47,556 bases of DNA from Microcoleus sp. CSU_2_2. GTDB taxonomy: Bacteria; Cyanobacteriota; Cyanobacteriia; Cyanobacteriales; Microcoleaceae. Under the pieces are notes generated by a model. That model worked only from the letters and a program-made list of their open reading frames with translations, searched no databases and had not been told where the DNA came from. Positions 1 through 10,084 of this stretch are shown one piece after another; position 1 is the stretch's first letter, and every line of letters begins with the position of its first letter. The stretch covers positions 1-47,556 of the forward strand of contig JAAUPI010000008.1 in assembly GCA_012035135.1 (NCBI GenBank), in the 5' to 3' direction. A program made the position numbers and the translations under genes.

Positions 1-1
1 C

Positions 2-1849
2 TCTGGGGAAGCTGCCACCCTCAATAACAGCGGCTTAGTCTACTCAGCATTGGGAGACAAACAGAAAGCACTAGAGTATTACAGCCAGTCCCTTCGTCTT
101 AATCGGGCAGTAGGCAATCGCTCTGGGGAAGCTGTCAACCTTCTCAACATGGCTTATGTCAAACGCGATCGAAACAATCTTCCTGAAGCCCTTAAAGACA
201 TTGAATCTTCGATCGCGATCGTCGAAAATCTTCGCACCAAAATAGCCAGCCCAGAACTCCGCAGCTCGTACTTTGCCACAGTACAAAACTACTACGAATT
301 CTACATCGATTTGTTAATGCAACTGCATAAAACTAATCCTAAATCCGGTTACGATACAAAAGCCTTAGAAGTCAGCGAACGTTCTCGCGCCCGCAGCCTC
401 CTCGAACTCCTCCAAGAAAGTAATGCCAACATTCGCGAGGGTGTTTCCCCCGATTTATTGGAACAAGAAAAGAGCTTGCAACAGCAACTCGACGCCACAG
501 AAAAACGCCGGATAGAATTAGTCAGCAGCCCCAATCCCAATCCAGATTTAGTTGAAGCGATCGACAAAAAACGCCGGGAATTATTGCAACAATACCAGCA
601 AAATCAAACCCAAATTCGCAGCACCAGTCCGCGCTATGCTTCGCTCACCAAACCCCAACCTTTAACGCTGCCAGAAATTCAAAAACAGATTCTCGATGAA
701 AATACGATTTTACTGCAATATTCCCTCGGCAAAGACCGCAGTTATTTGTGGGTTGTGACAGCTACTGGAATCACCAGCTACGAACTTCCCAAACGCGCCG
801 ATATTGAAACAGCAGCCCGCACTTTTCGAGACTCTGTAACTCACCCCCGCTACAGAGAAATACCGAAAAGAGTTGCCGAAGCAAGCGCAAATTTGAGTCA
901 GTTAATTTTACAACCAGCCGCTGCCCAGTTAGGACAAAAACGCCTATTAATTGTTCCCGACGGCGTGCTGCACTATACTCCTTTTGCAGGTTTATCACTG
1001 ACACAGGCAGCAGGACAAAATGCTAGTAATTTCTTAATTGCCCAGCATGAAATTATTACCTTGCCTTCCGCATCAACTCTGGGTATTCTCCGGCAAAATT
1101 ACGCGGACAGAAAACAGCCAAGTCGAACTTTAGCAATTTTAGCCGATCCGGTTTTCAGTCTAGATGATGAACGAGTGAAGGGTAAAGTTACTCAAGCAAC
1201 GACCGAAAAGTTAGAATCAAATAATCTCGGTTTAAGTCGATCGAGCCGCGCTTCTAATATGTCATGGCCGCCTAAACGCCTGCCCTTTACTCGCCAAGAA
1301 GCCCAAACAATTTTAAATTTTATTCCGAACGCTTCGAGAACTCAAAACTTTGATTTCTCAGCCAGTCGCCGTAGCGCAACAGATGGCAGTTTAGCCAACT
1401 ATCAAATCTTGCACTTTGCAACTCACGGCATTGCCAACAGCGAACATCCTGAACTATCAGGAATTCTCATGTCTATGGTAGACGATCGAGGCAATCCGGT
1501 CAATGGTTTTTTGCGCCTCACCGACATTTTTAACTTGAAACTAGCTGCCAAATTGGTAGTTTTGAGTGCCTGTCAAACGGGTATGGGACAGAACGTTAAA
1601 GGCGAAGGCATGGTAGGATTGACCAGGGGTTTTATGTATGCTGGCGCGCAGCGGGTAGCCGTAAGTTTGTGGAATGTGGATGATGAAGGAACTTCTGTGT
1701 TGATGCAAAAATTTTATCAGAAAATGCTGCAAGAAAATTTAGCACCGGCAGCAGCGTTGAGGGCGGCGCAAATCGAAATAATGTCACAAGAAAAATGGAA
1801 GTCGCCCTATTATTGGGCAGCTTTTATGCTGCAAGGCGAATGGAAATGA
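2..1849 (+). CDS. TPR-CHAT domain protein, 5' truncated by window edge
   Basis: The open frame runs back to base 2, so the true start lies outside the window; the first internal start-like codon is a TTG at 50. The N-terminal part is the end of a tetratricopeptide array with 40-residue units of the form [15 protein letters not shown] coiled linker follows, then a C-terminal CHAT domain (caspase HetF associated with TPRs). The expected catalytic pair is visible: His in HFATHG (codon at 1424) and Cys in LSACQTG (codon at 1571). CHAT domains are caspase-like cysteine proteases; in cyanobacteria they occur in HetF-like regulators and in stress or suicide modules. The substrate cannot be told from sequence. 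It is a close paralogue of the next gene (2576-5631), in tandem with it, and supplies the intact reference that exposes the frameshift there. Confidence 0.93.
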   Translation, partial: SGEAATLNNSGLVYSALGDKQKALEYYSQSLRLNRAVGNRSGEAVNLLNMAYVKRDRNNLPEALKDIESSIAIVENLRTKIASPELRSSYFATVQNYYEFYIDLLMQLHKTNPKSGYDTKALEVSERSRARSLLELLQESNANIREGVSPDLLEQEKSLQQQLDATEKRRIELVSSPNPNPDLVEAIDKKRRELLQQYQQNQTQIRSTSPRYASLTKPQPLTLPEIQKQILDENTILLQYSLGKDRSYLWVVTATGITSYELPKRADIETAARTFRDSVTHPRYREIPKRVAEASANLSQLILQPAAAQLGQKRLLIVPDGVLHYTPFAGLSLTQAAGQNASNFLIAQHEIITLPSASTLGILRQNYADRKQPSRTLAILADPVFSLDDERVKGKVTQATTEKLESNNLGLSRSSRASNMSWPPKRLPFTRQEAQTILNFIPNASRTQNFDFSASRRSATDGSLANYQILHFATHGIANSEHPELSGILMSMVDDRGNPVNGFLRLTDIFNLKLAAKLVVLSACQTGMGQNVKGEGMVGLTRGFMYAGAQRVAVSLWNVDDEGTSVLMQKFYQKMLQENLAPAAALRAAQIEIMSQEKWKSPYYWAAFMLQGEWK

Positions 1850-1933
1850 ACCTATGGGAGATTTGAGATTTGAAATTATAAATATTATTGGCAATGGAAA
1901 AGCGAACAAAAAAACAAATTTTAATAACCTGTA

Positions 1934-2000
1934 GGGGCGAAGCATTCGGGCGACGATCGATAGAAAAGACCAGAATTTATCTACCCGAATGCTTCGCCCA
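1934..2000. repeat. Hairpin repeat (GGCGAAGCATTCGGG family), copy 1
   Basis: A perfect 16-bp inverted repeat, GGGCGAAGCATTCGGG at 1935-1950 and its complement at 1984-1999, encloses a 34-base loop. A second copy at 18278-18342 differs in both arms at two base pairs and stays fully paired. The 65-codon open frame over this stretch is an accident of the repeat. Confidence 0.75.
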
Positions 2001-2176
2001 ATCCCCGCAAAAAATCCCCGATCGCACTGTATTTTTCATCAATGATTCGATCTGGCCGAACTTTCTCAATACAAACCCGGAATAGCCTGTAGAATACAAT
2101 TAGGTTTGGTTCAATGTAAGACAATTTAAGTCGCACATGAAAGCAAATGAATCCCATTTGGGTTTATTTGTGGAGT

Positions 2177-2211
2177 ATTGGCAATTGGTAATTGGTAATT
2201 GGTAATTGGTT
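2177..2211. repeat. Heptameric short tandem repeat (GGTAATT)
   Basis: About four copies of the 7-mer GGTAATT in tandem. Short tandemly repeated heptamers like this are typical of intergenic DNA in filamentous cyanobacteria. No coding capacity is seen here. Confidence 0.8.
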
Positions 2212-2256
2212 AAAAAAGTTTTTTATTGTTTTGAGAGTCGGTCGATCGTCCCCAGG

Positions 2257-2408
2257 GTCCGACAGGGGTTAAAAACCCCTGTCTCATAGCGAAAGTCCTC
2301 TAAAAGAGGACTAAAATACAGCGTAATTTATCTTGTAATTACTTATTATTAACAGTCGGTTTTAACCGACTTAAGCTATGAGGCAGGGGTTTAAACCCCT
2401 GCCGGACT
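2257..2408. repeat. Inverted pair of two-hairpin palindromic elements
   Basis: Copy E1 (2257-2312) reads forward: a palindrome of the ACAGGGG...CCCCTGT type, the spacer CTCATAGC, then a hairpin AGTCCTCT...AGAGGACT. Copy E2 (2354-2408) is the same element in reverse; its second hairpin is AGTCGGTTTTAACCGACT, so the stem is different but still self-complementary. The same forward-reverse arrangement recurs at 11445-11754. This occupies most of the gap between the two TPR-CHAT genes. Confidence 0.75.
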
Positions 2409-2575
2409 GTGGGACTGCGGGTTGTATCTGATTGCTGGAATGCAAAAGAAGTCCGCACTACAAACTGTTTTTGTTACGATCGTCGATCGAACACGATATG
2501 ATATCCTCACTTCTTCCTACCTTTACACCAAGCGAGCTAAAGATTAAAATAGAAGTAAATACAAAAGGGGTAGTT

Positions 2576-5500
2576 ATGTTCGATCGCACTCAATTAATTT
2601 TGACTGGAATCTCGATCGCCCTGACCCTCCAATTCATTCCGCCAGTCGCAGCCTTACCACTTGAGGCAGCAGTACAAACAGCACAAACTAACAGCAATGA
2701 TGCCGCCGATCGAATATATCAAGAAGCAGAAAAACTCTACGAACAAGGAACGGCAGCAGCTTTCAAAAGTGCAATAATTAAATATGAAGAGGCTTTGAAA
2801 TTGTATCGAGAAACGGGCGATCGCGCGAAACAAGCGATCGCCCTCAACAGCATCGGTTTAGTTTACTCGCTATTGGGAGAGCAACAAAAAGCTTTAGCAT
2901 ATTTAAATCAGTCATTGCCCCTGAGTCAAGCCGCTGGCGATCGCAAGCAAGTAGCGAGCACTATTAGTAACTTCGGCTTCGTTTACTTAAAATTGGGAGA
3001 AAAACAAAAAGCTTTAGAGTATTTCAAACAATCCCTTCCTCTGGCTAGGGCTGCGGGCGATCGCAGCGGGGAAGCTATCACCCTCACCAATATTGGCAAT
3101 ACTTACTCAGATTTGGGAGAAAAACAGCAAGCTTTAGAATATTACAGGCAATCTCTGCCCCTAACTCGGGCAGTGGGCGATCGCAGGGGAGAAGCCATTA
3201 CTCTCAACAACATCGGCAAAGTTTACTCGGATTTGGGAGAACCACAAACAGCTTTAGAACATTACAACCGATCGCTTTCCTTAAGTCGGGAATTGGGCGA
3301 TCGAACGCAAGAAGCTACCACTCTCAACAACATCGCCGTTGTCTATTTGACTTTAGGAGAAACACAGAAAGCTTTAGAATATTTCGATAGATCCCTGCCT
3401 CTTAGTCGGGCTGTCGGCAATCGCAGTAACGAAGCTGTCACCCTCAGCAACATCGGCAAAATATACTCGGATTTGGGAGAAAAACAGCAAGCTTTGGAAT
3501 ATTACCAGCAATCGCTTTCCCTAAGTCAAACAGCGGGCGATCGATCGATCCAAGCTAATATATTAATCAACCTGGGCGCTGCTTACTCAGAATTGGGAGA
3601 AATAGAGAAAGCTTTAGAATATTACCACCAATCCCTGCATTTCAGTCGGGCTGCGGGCGATCGCATTGGGGAAGCTACCACACTCAGCAACATGGGCAGA
3701 ATCTACGACGATGCGGGAAACAGACAAGAAGCTTTAAAGTATTTCGATCGAGCTCTTTTCTTGAAACGTGCAACGGGCGATCGTAGCGGCGAAGCTACTA
3801 TTCTCAAAAACATCGGCTTAGCGTACTTAAAGCTGGGAGAAAAACAACAAGCTTTAGAATATTTCAGCCAATCACTTGTCCTGAGTCGGGCTGTCGGAAA
3901 TCCCGGAATCGAAGCTGTCACCCTGTTCGGCATGGCGGCTGCCAAACGCGATTTAGGCAAGCTTAATGAAGCCATCAAAGACATCGAAGCCTCCATCAAA
4001 ATTATCGAAAATCTCCGCACCAAAATTGCCAGTAACGAACTCCGTACCTCATACTTTTCCACAGTACAAGACTACTACGAATTCTACATCGACCTGTTAA
4101 TGCAACTGCACAAAACTCAACCGAAATCCGGTTACGATGCTAAAGCTTTAGCAGCCAGCGAACGTTCTCGCGCCCGCAGCCTACTCGAACTATTGAAAGA
4201 AGCAAAAACTAACATTCGCGAAGGTATTTCCTCAGATTTGCTGCATCAAGAACAGCAATTGCAACAGCAACTTGATGACATAGAAAAGCGCCGCATTGAA
4301 TTAGTCAGCAGTTCTACTCCGAACCAAGATGCGGTCGAGAATCTCGACAAAAACGCCTGGAATTATTGCAAAAATACCAGCAAAACCAAACTCAAATTCG
4401 CAGTACCAGTCCCCGCTATGCTTCCCTCACCCAACCCCAACCTTTAGCACTCCGAGAAATTCAGAAACAGATTTTAGATAAAAACACTGTTTTATTGGAA
4501 TATTCTCTCGGTGAAAAACAGAGTTATTTGTGGGTGGTGACAACAACAGAAATTACCAGCTACGAATTGCCAAAACGCGCCGACATTGAAACAGCAGCCC
4601 GCAATTTCCGAGACACAGTTACCAACCCCCGTTACAGAGATTTACCCAAAAGAGTTGCCGAAGCTAGCGCAAATTTGAGTGAATTAATTTTACAGCCAGC
4701 CGCCGCCCAGTTAGGAAACAAACGCCTATTAATTGTTCCAGACGGCGTGCTGCACTATACTCCTTTTGCCGCTTTATCGCTGCCAAAAGCAGCCCAACCA
4801 AATGCCAATAATTTCCTAATTTTCCAGCATGAAATTATTACCTTGCCTTCTGCTTCAACTCTCGCTATTCTCCGGCAAAATTATGCAGATCGAAAACCGC
4901 CAACTCAAACTTTAGCAATTTTAGCCGATCCGGTTTTCAGTCTAGACGATGAAAGAATCAAAGGAAAAATTACCCAAACAACGACCGAAAAGCTAGAATC
5001 AAACAATCTAGGTTTAAGTCGATCGCTCCGTACTTCCGATCTGGGATGGCCACCCGCTCGCCTACCATTTACCCGCCAAGAAGCCCAAACAATATTAGGT
5101 TTATTACCCCCAGTTTCGAGCAGTCAAAAATTTGATTTTGATGCCAGTCGTACTACTGCTACCGATGGCAGTTTAGCCAATTATCAGATAGTTCACTTTG
5201 CCACCCACGGCATCGCCAACAGTCAAAATCCCGAACTATCGGGAATTCTGATGTCAATGGTGGATGACAAGGGCAATCTTGTAAATGGCTTCTTGCGCCT
5301 CACGGATATTTTCAACCTGAAACTGGCAGCAAATTTAGTGGTTTTAAGTGCTTGTCAGACGGGACTGGGGCAGAATATTCAAGGCGAGGGAATGGTAGGA
5401 TTGACAAGGGGGTTTATGTATGCGGGGGCGCAGCGGGTGGGGGTGAGTTTGTGGAATGTAGACGATGAAGGAACTTCTGTATTGATGCAAAAGTTTTATC

Positions 5501-5631
5501 AGAAAATGCTGCAAGAAAAGTTAGCGCCAGCAGCAGCTTTGAGGGCGGCACAGATGGAATTGATGTCGCAAGAAAAATGGCGATCGCCTTATTATTGGGC
5601 TGCTTTTACCCTCCAGGGCGAATGGAAATAA
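2576..5631 (+). pseudogene. TPR-CHAT domain protein, frameshifted
   Basis: The ATG at 2576 follows a GGGG ribosome site and begins a signal-peptide-like stretch ([16 protein letters not shown], then PVAALP), so it is preferred over the upstream in-frame start at 2432. About ten TPR units of exactly 40 residues follow, visible in DNA as a 120-bp period with GGCGATCGC at most GDR junctions. The first frame ends at 4447, before any CHAT domain. The CHAT part continues in another frame (about 4366-5631) with HFATHG (His codon 5206) and LSACQTG (Cys codon 5353). Comparison with the upstream paralogue places the break at 4349-4353: five A here against six A at 566-571, so DKKRRELL becomes DKNAWNYC. 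This is either a genuine disruption or a homopolymer error; read through, it would be a secreted or membrane-attached CHAT protease. Confidence 0.88.
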
Positions 5632-6135
5632 TTCGATTTTAGATTTTAGATTTTAGATTTCTACTCGTTACCAGGCTGTGCCTGGTAATGCAGATCCAGA
5701 GGCTCTGCCTCGAATCTTCCCCAAGCAAGTGAATGCGAAAATTGTTCGTGGCGACGCACCCTACGTTCGCGCTTATTATAAACGAGGTAAGGACACGGCA
5801 ATGCCGTGTCCCTACTAGATTTTATGAATCGGGAAGACGCTGGATCGCCGATTTTAAATCAGTTTAAAATCAGTTTTAAAGCAGTTTAACAGTAGACTGC
5901 TTCAGTTAGGAAAACCTCGATCGCACCTACGATAACCAAGACTGACGCACCCTATTAGTATGGTGCGTCGCTCATTTAAGTTTAGTTAAGTGCAAAAATT
6001 GTGAGTGGCGACGCACCCTAGAATATGACTTTTATGAACTCAAAATTGTGAATTTTATGAATAGACTTTAAGTTCAGCCTGTTCTACAATAAAAATTAAG
6101 TGGTGTGAGGTAAATCGCCTTCATAAAAAACTATT
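5632..6135. repeat. Gene-free gap with several hairpin repeats
   Basis: No gene is seen. The gap holds: a short ATTTTAG tandem (5636-5660); two hairpins at 5668-5688 (TTACCAGG...CCTGGTAA) and 5699-5711 (GAGGCTCTGCCTC), a reverse copy of the element at 18193-18238; a hairpin GGACACGGCAATGCCGTGTCC-like stem near 5793-5813; and three GACGCACC/GGTGCGTC half-palindromes near 5752, 5942-5968 and 6008. These GGTGCGTCGC elements recur at 20951, 27095 and 30005. Confidence 0.6.
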
Positions 6136-6774
6136 ATGGCGTCTAGATATATGGAAAATCGACTGACCGAACCTCAACTAACGCAAATAGTAGCTGAAGT
6201 AGAACGCCTGTCTCGCATCCGGCAATCTCAACTTGATTCCGAAGCAGTCAAAGAAATTTTGCAGGAATTAAACTTGCCTCCAGAGTTGCTAGATGAAGCT
6301 TTAATCCAATTGCAGCGACGGAAAGCGCTGGCCGGAAAGCAGCGAAATCGATGGATTGTTGGAGTATTGGCGGTGGCTGTTGGGGCGATACCGATCGCAC
6401 TTGTCGGATTCTACATTTACCAAAACGAACAAGCGATCGACCGCGTTTCAGTTCAACAAAATCGCATAACTTTAGTGCAGGATAAGGGCGACAATTTAAC
6501 AGTTATTTCCCGGCAAAACAATCCAGAAATATTTTACCGAGTCACCTTAAAAGATGCGCCGATCGGGAAAAAACTCTCGCTATCTTGCGACTGGATCGAC
6601 CCCAGCGGGCAAATTGTCAAACAAAACAGCTATCAAACTCGCGAAATCGATAAAACTATCTGGAATACTCGATGCCGCTACCAAATCGGTAATGCTGCTG
6701 CTAGCGGAAATTGGCAAGTTAAAATGTTTCTAAATAAGCGCGCGATCGGCACCACATCTTTTGAAGTCAAATAA
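6136..6774 (+). CDS. Conserved hypothetical protein with one membrane helix
   Basis: I do not recognise a named family. Residues 1-70 are helical and charged (MENRLTEPQLTQIVAEVERL...), possibly a short regulatory or coiled-coil segment. Residues about 73-95 form one clear membrane helix (WIVGVLAVAVGAIPIALVGF). The remaining 115 residues look like a beta-rich domain outside the membrane, with an LSCDWIDPSG...NTRCRY pair of cysteines and a final strand GTTSFEVK. The ATG at 6136 is used; an ATG at 6151 is equally possible. It lies 87 bases before the AsnB-like gene on the same strand, but the pyrimidine-rich gap gives no sign of an operon. Confidence 0.8.
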   Translation: MASRYMENRLTEPQLTQIVAEVERLSRIRQSQLDSEAVKEILQELNLPPELLDEALIQLQRRKALAGKQRNRWIVGVLAVAVGAIPIALVGFYIYQNEQAIDRVSVQQNRITLVQDKGDNLTVISRQNNPEIFYRVTLKDAPIGKKLSLSCDWIDPSGQIVKQNSYQTREIDKTIWNTRCRYQIGNAAASGNWQVKMFLNKRAIGTTSFEVK

Positions 6775-6861
6775 TCCTCTTTTCTTCTCTCCTTCCTCTC
6801 ACTCTGCGTTCTCTGCGTTCTCTGCGGTTAAAAAAATCCTCTCTTTCCTAACATTTTTCCT

Positions 6862-8685
6862 ATGAAAACCGCCAACAAATCGCGTCAACTTCTAGGATAC
6901 TGGGGCTGCGATTCCCGCCAAAAACTAGAAGCGCTGCTAGCAAAATCTATCCTCCATTCTTTCCGAGAAATCCCAATTCAAAAAATCGCTGATTCCAACG
7001 CTGTTGGCGAAAACTATCCTATTTGGAACGTTGCCAGTACCGAAGTCGATCGCCCGCAAAACCAACAAACAAATAAGGGCGATATTACTGTGCAAATCGC
7101 CGCCCTCTCAGCATCTGGACTGTGTACTTATCCATCAAATAACGGCTTGCTGCTACCCGACGCCTGGGCAAACATTCGCGAAAATTGCCTGATTTTGGGA
7201 CGCGAACCCTTCGGGCGAGTAACGCTTTACTGGACGCAAATCGGACAAACTATTTGGTTTGCATCGAGATTGCAACTGCTGTTAAATATTCGGGAACAGC
7301 CAGAGGCAAGCATTCCCGGTTTGTACGGTTATAGCTGTTTTTCCTATGTGCCAACTCCCTTAACTCCCGTACAAAATGTGTTTGCAGTTACCGCAGGAAT
7401 GGAATTAACTTGGGAGTGCGATCGAGATGCTAGTATGATTTTACCACCCAAATCGCAACGCTTGTTAGAATGGCAAGAAAGTTCGGAAAAAATCCAAAAC
7501 GAAACAGAGGCGATCGACCAATTGCAAAACTTACTTAAAGATGCAATTGGTCGTCAAATTGCCGATATCAACAGCAATGAAACAGTCGGAGTATTTCTCT
7601 CAGGCGGTTTAGATTCCTCAGTTGTTGCAGCTTTATTAGTAAAAGCCGGAGTCAAAGTCCGCGCTTATACTCTCGACTTTGGCGAAGCCGGAATTTCCGA
7701 ATATCCTTGGGCAGAACAAGTAGCCTCCGCACTGCAAATTCCTTTAGTAAAAGTAGATGCCAAGCCGCAGCGAATCAAACAAGTTGTGAATGCTGCTGTG
7801 AAAGCTTTAGATTTACCTTTTGGTGACGGAGTTACAGTCCCGCTGTACCTGTTAAATCAAGCGGCAAGTCAAGAAACTGCGATCGTATTCAACGGCGAAG
7901 GCGGCGATCAGTTATTTGCTGGATGGACGAATAAACCCCTAATTGCAGCTAGCGTTTATCAAGCAGCAAATCCAACTGACAATAATAATTTTGCCCTGCA
8001 ATACTTGCGAACTTTTCACCGACTTTGGGGATGCGAAACTAAAGTTTACCAGCCGGAATTTTACGCTCAAATTCAGAATTTACACCCTCAAGATTGGCTG
8101 TTAGAGGCTCTGAATCCTGCATCAGGCGCGTCTTTGCTGCACCGCCTCCGGCGTGCGAGTTTGATGCTTAAAGGCGCGCAGAACATCCATCCTCGCGCTG
8201 CTAATTTAGCGTTAGATTGCGGGCTGAAAGTACGATCGCCCTTTTGCGATTTTGCTCTCGCAGACTGGACTTTTCAACTGTCAGGAGAGTTGTGTTTGCG
8301 GGGCGCTTGCGAGAAATACATCCTCAAACGGGCAGTGGAAAATTGGCTGCCAGCAGAAATAGTTTGGCGGGAAAAACGGGGGATGGGAGTTCCTTTAACT
8401 TCCTGGTGTTTTAATGAATTTTGGCATCAAATTGGCGATTGGTTGAATCCGGCGGTACTGCTGTCAGAAAAACGCTGGCAACCCGATTTAGCCGATCGAA
8501 TTATCTCGGGCAAATTCGCAGCAGGAATTCAAGGGCGTCGCATTGGCGAAATTTTGTGGCTGTTAATTATGTGGCAAATTTGGCGATCGCAAATTTTAGG
8601 TGAAGAGGTAAAACATAAATCTTGGAATCATCCATTTTGGTTGCCTCGATCGATTTGGAGTTACCGTCAGCGCTGGGCAAAATAA
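6862..8685 (+). CDS. Asparagine synthetase-like protein without glutaminase cysteine
   Basis: 607 residues. The C-terminal half is an AsnB-type ATP-pyrophosphatase domain: the PP-loop SGGLDSS at 247-253, then NGEGGDQLFAGW near 344-355, and the late motif RSPF plus EKYILKRAV...LPAEIVWREKRGM. The N-terminal half keeps the end of the class II amidotransferase fold (LGREPFGRVTLYW, FASRLQLLL, 112-141) but has no Cys at position 2, so glutamine hydrolysis is not expected. The usual acidic DE in GEGxDE is DQ. Related enzymes that lost the glutaminase (beta-lactam synthetase, lasso cyclase) adenylate a carboxylate to make an internal amide; that this one does is an inference. The next gene is a PLP-decarboxylase homologue, and a second member of this subfamily is at 11783, sharing the unusual motif NGEGGDxxFxG...NxP. 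Confidence 0.9.
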   Translation: MKTANKSRQLLGYWGCDSRQKLEALLAKSILHSFREIPIQKIADSNAVGENYPIWNVASTEVDRPQNQQTNKGDITVQIAALSASGLCTYPSNNGLLLPDAWANIRENCLILGREPFGRVTLYWTQIGQTIWFASRLQLLLNIREQPEASIPGLYGYSCFSYVPTPLTPVQNVFAVTAGMELTWECDRDASMILPPKSQRLLEWQESSEKIQNETEAIDQLQNLLKDAIGRQIADINSNETVGVFLSGGLDSSVVAALLVKAGVKVRAYTLDFGEAGISEYPWAEQVASALQIPLVKVDAKPQRIKQVVNAAVKALDLPFGDGVTVPLYLLNQAASQETAIVFNGEGGDQLFAGWTNKPLIAASVYQAANPTDNNNFALQYLRTFHRLWGCETKVYQPEFYAQIQNLHPQDWLLEALNPASGASLLHRLRRASLMLKGAQNIHPRAANLALDCGLKVRSPFCDFALADWTFQLSGELCLRGACEKYILKRAVENWLPAEIVWREKRGMGVPLTSWCFNEFWHQIGDWLNPAVLLSEKRWQPDLADRIISGKFAAGIQGRRIGEILWLLIMWQIWRSQILGEEVKHKSWNHPFWLPRSIWSYRQRWAK

Positions 8686-8724
8686 AATTCAATACCGTTT
8701 ACAGGAATGATGCCTCAAGACCAA

Positions 8725-8801
8725 AGAAACCGGGTTTTTTACCTAATCTTCGGGGTGGGACGCATAATTTTCGTAAAAAAACCCGGTTTCTGACTATGCG
8801 T
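8725..8801. repeat. Inverted repeat between AsnB-like and PLP genes
   Basis: AGAAACCGGGTTTTTTAC at 8725-8742 pairs with 8773-8791, with one extra T in the second arm. An outer ACGCATA (8760) / TATGCGT (8795) also pairs. The same AGAAACCCGG sequence occurs singly near 29140. It could end the AsnB-like transcript or be a miniature mobile element. Confidence 0.55.
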
Positions 8802-8837
8802 GCGTAATTTTATTGAACAAACACCTAATTTACACTT

Positions 8838-10064
8838 ATGCAAACAATTGTCGATCGCACCTCAATTCTCAAACAACCGCCTTTTACTCTCGCCCTAGCT
8901 GAAGAGTTATTAGCTACTTACGGTTCGCCACTTTACGTTTATCAAAGCGATATTTTGCGCGGAACGATCGCCCGCATTACTAACGCAATTTCCTATCCGC
9001 AAACTCAATTTTGTTTTGCCAGCGTGACAAACGGGAACATCGCACTGCTGCAAATTTTTCAAGCTTGCGGGTGGGGACTGCACGCCAATACACCGGGAGA
9101 TATTTATTTAGGAATTAAGGCAGGTTTTGCACCAAAAAAAATAGTTTACAGCGGCAGCAATTTGCACCAAAGCGAGATGGAACAAGTTCTTAGATGGGGT
9201 GTCAAAACTCTGAATTTGGACAGCCTCTCTCAGTTACAATTGTGCTGTGAAGTTTATCAAACTTTAAGGGAAAACCAACAGATTTTAGCACCGCCGCGTT
9301 TGGGATTGAGACTGAATTTGCCCGAACTAACTGGAGACAGTCGCATAGGAGTGCGATCGACTGAATTTCCCGATGCAATTTCCATAGCTAAAACAGCAGG
9401 ATTAAAACTCAGCGGCTTGCATTTTTATCGCGGTACGGGAACTAATTCTACCGCAGCTTTTACTCAAGTAATCGATACTGTAATTGCCACCGCCCAGCAA
9501 TTGCCAGATTGGGAATATCTCGATTTTGGCGGGGGTTTTGGCTATCCTTATCGCGGGGGTACAGCCTTTGATTGGGAACTGTTCGGCGCGGAACTAACTA
9601 ACAGAATTAATCGGCTCTATCGACCGATTGATTTGATTGTTGAACCGGGGCGATCGGCCGTGGCGGGATGCGCAACTTTGCTCGCCAGAGTTGTTTCTAC
9701 AAAATGGCAGGAAGCCAAACAAATAGTCGGCGTAGATACCACTGTTGCGAATCTTTCTGTACCCTCAGTTCACGGCGGTTATCGAGAGATTTGTACTTGG
9801 AATTGCCAGGATTCCTTGCACGTTACAGATGTTTGCGGGAATACCACTTATTCGCGAGATTATTTGGGAAAAAACTGTCAACTTCCGGCTTTGAGAGTTG
9901 GGGAAGTTCTGGGTATTTTAGATGTGGGGGCTTACGGATATGCGATGTCGTCGCACTTTTTGCACCGTCCTAGGCCAGCGGAAGTGCTGTTAGAAAATAG
10001 CCACCACCGCCTAATTCGCCGCAGAGAAGATTACAGAGTTTTGTTAGCCAATCAAGTTTTTTGA
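8838..10064 (+). CDS. Fold-type III PLP decarboxylase homologue lacking the PLP lysine
   Basis: 408 residues, the usual length for the diaminopimelate/ornithine decarboxylase family. Preserved: DFGGGFG (229-235, phosphate-binding glycines), EPGRS (269-273), the Cys of DVCGN (333), and GAYGYAMSSHF (364-374). The segment that is normally F-A-V-K-A-N reads F-A-S-V-T-N at 60-65, so the Schiff-base lysine is Val63 (GTG at 9024). The ring-stacking HxHIGS motif is HFYRGT (195-200), His to Tyr, and the aspartate after it in the family (GFDVAS) is His82. By known family chemistry this protein should not form an internal aldimine; it is probably a pseudoenzyme or regulator like antizyme inhibitor, or it uses PLP differently. 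It sits between AsnB-like genes and is followed closely by the gene at 10085. Confidence 0.9.
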   Translation: MQTIVDRTSILKQPPFTLALAEELLATYGSPLYVYQSDILRGTIARITNAISYPQTQFCFASVTNGNIALLQIFQACGWGLHANTPGDIYLGIKAGFAPKKIVYSGSNLHQSEMEQVLRWGVKTLNLDSLSQLQLCCEVYQTLRENQQILAPPRLGLRLNLPELTGDSRIGVRSTEFPDAISIAKTAGLKLSGLHFYRGTGTNSTAAFTQVIDTVIATAQQLPDWEYLDFGGGFGYPYRGGTAFDWELFGAELTNRINRLYRPIDLIVEPGRSAVAGCATLLARVVSTKWQEAKQIVGVDTTVANLSVPSVHGGYREICTWNCQDSLHVTDVCGNTTYSRDYLGKNCQLPALRVGEVLGILDVGAYGYAMSSHFLHRPRPAEVLLENSHHRLIRRREDYRVLLANQVF

Positions 10065-10084
10065 ATCATCAAGAGGAGAGTTTT

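Noticed and set aside
1888-2085. 65-codon plus-strand frame after the first CHAT gene
   Set aside because: It runs through the hairpin repeat 1934-2000, and its sequence is dictated by the repeat; no ribosome site or protein similarity.
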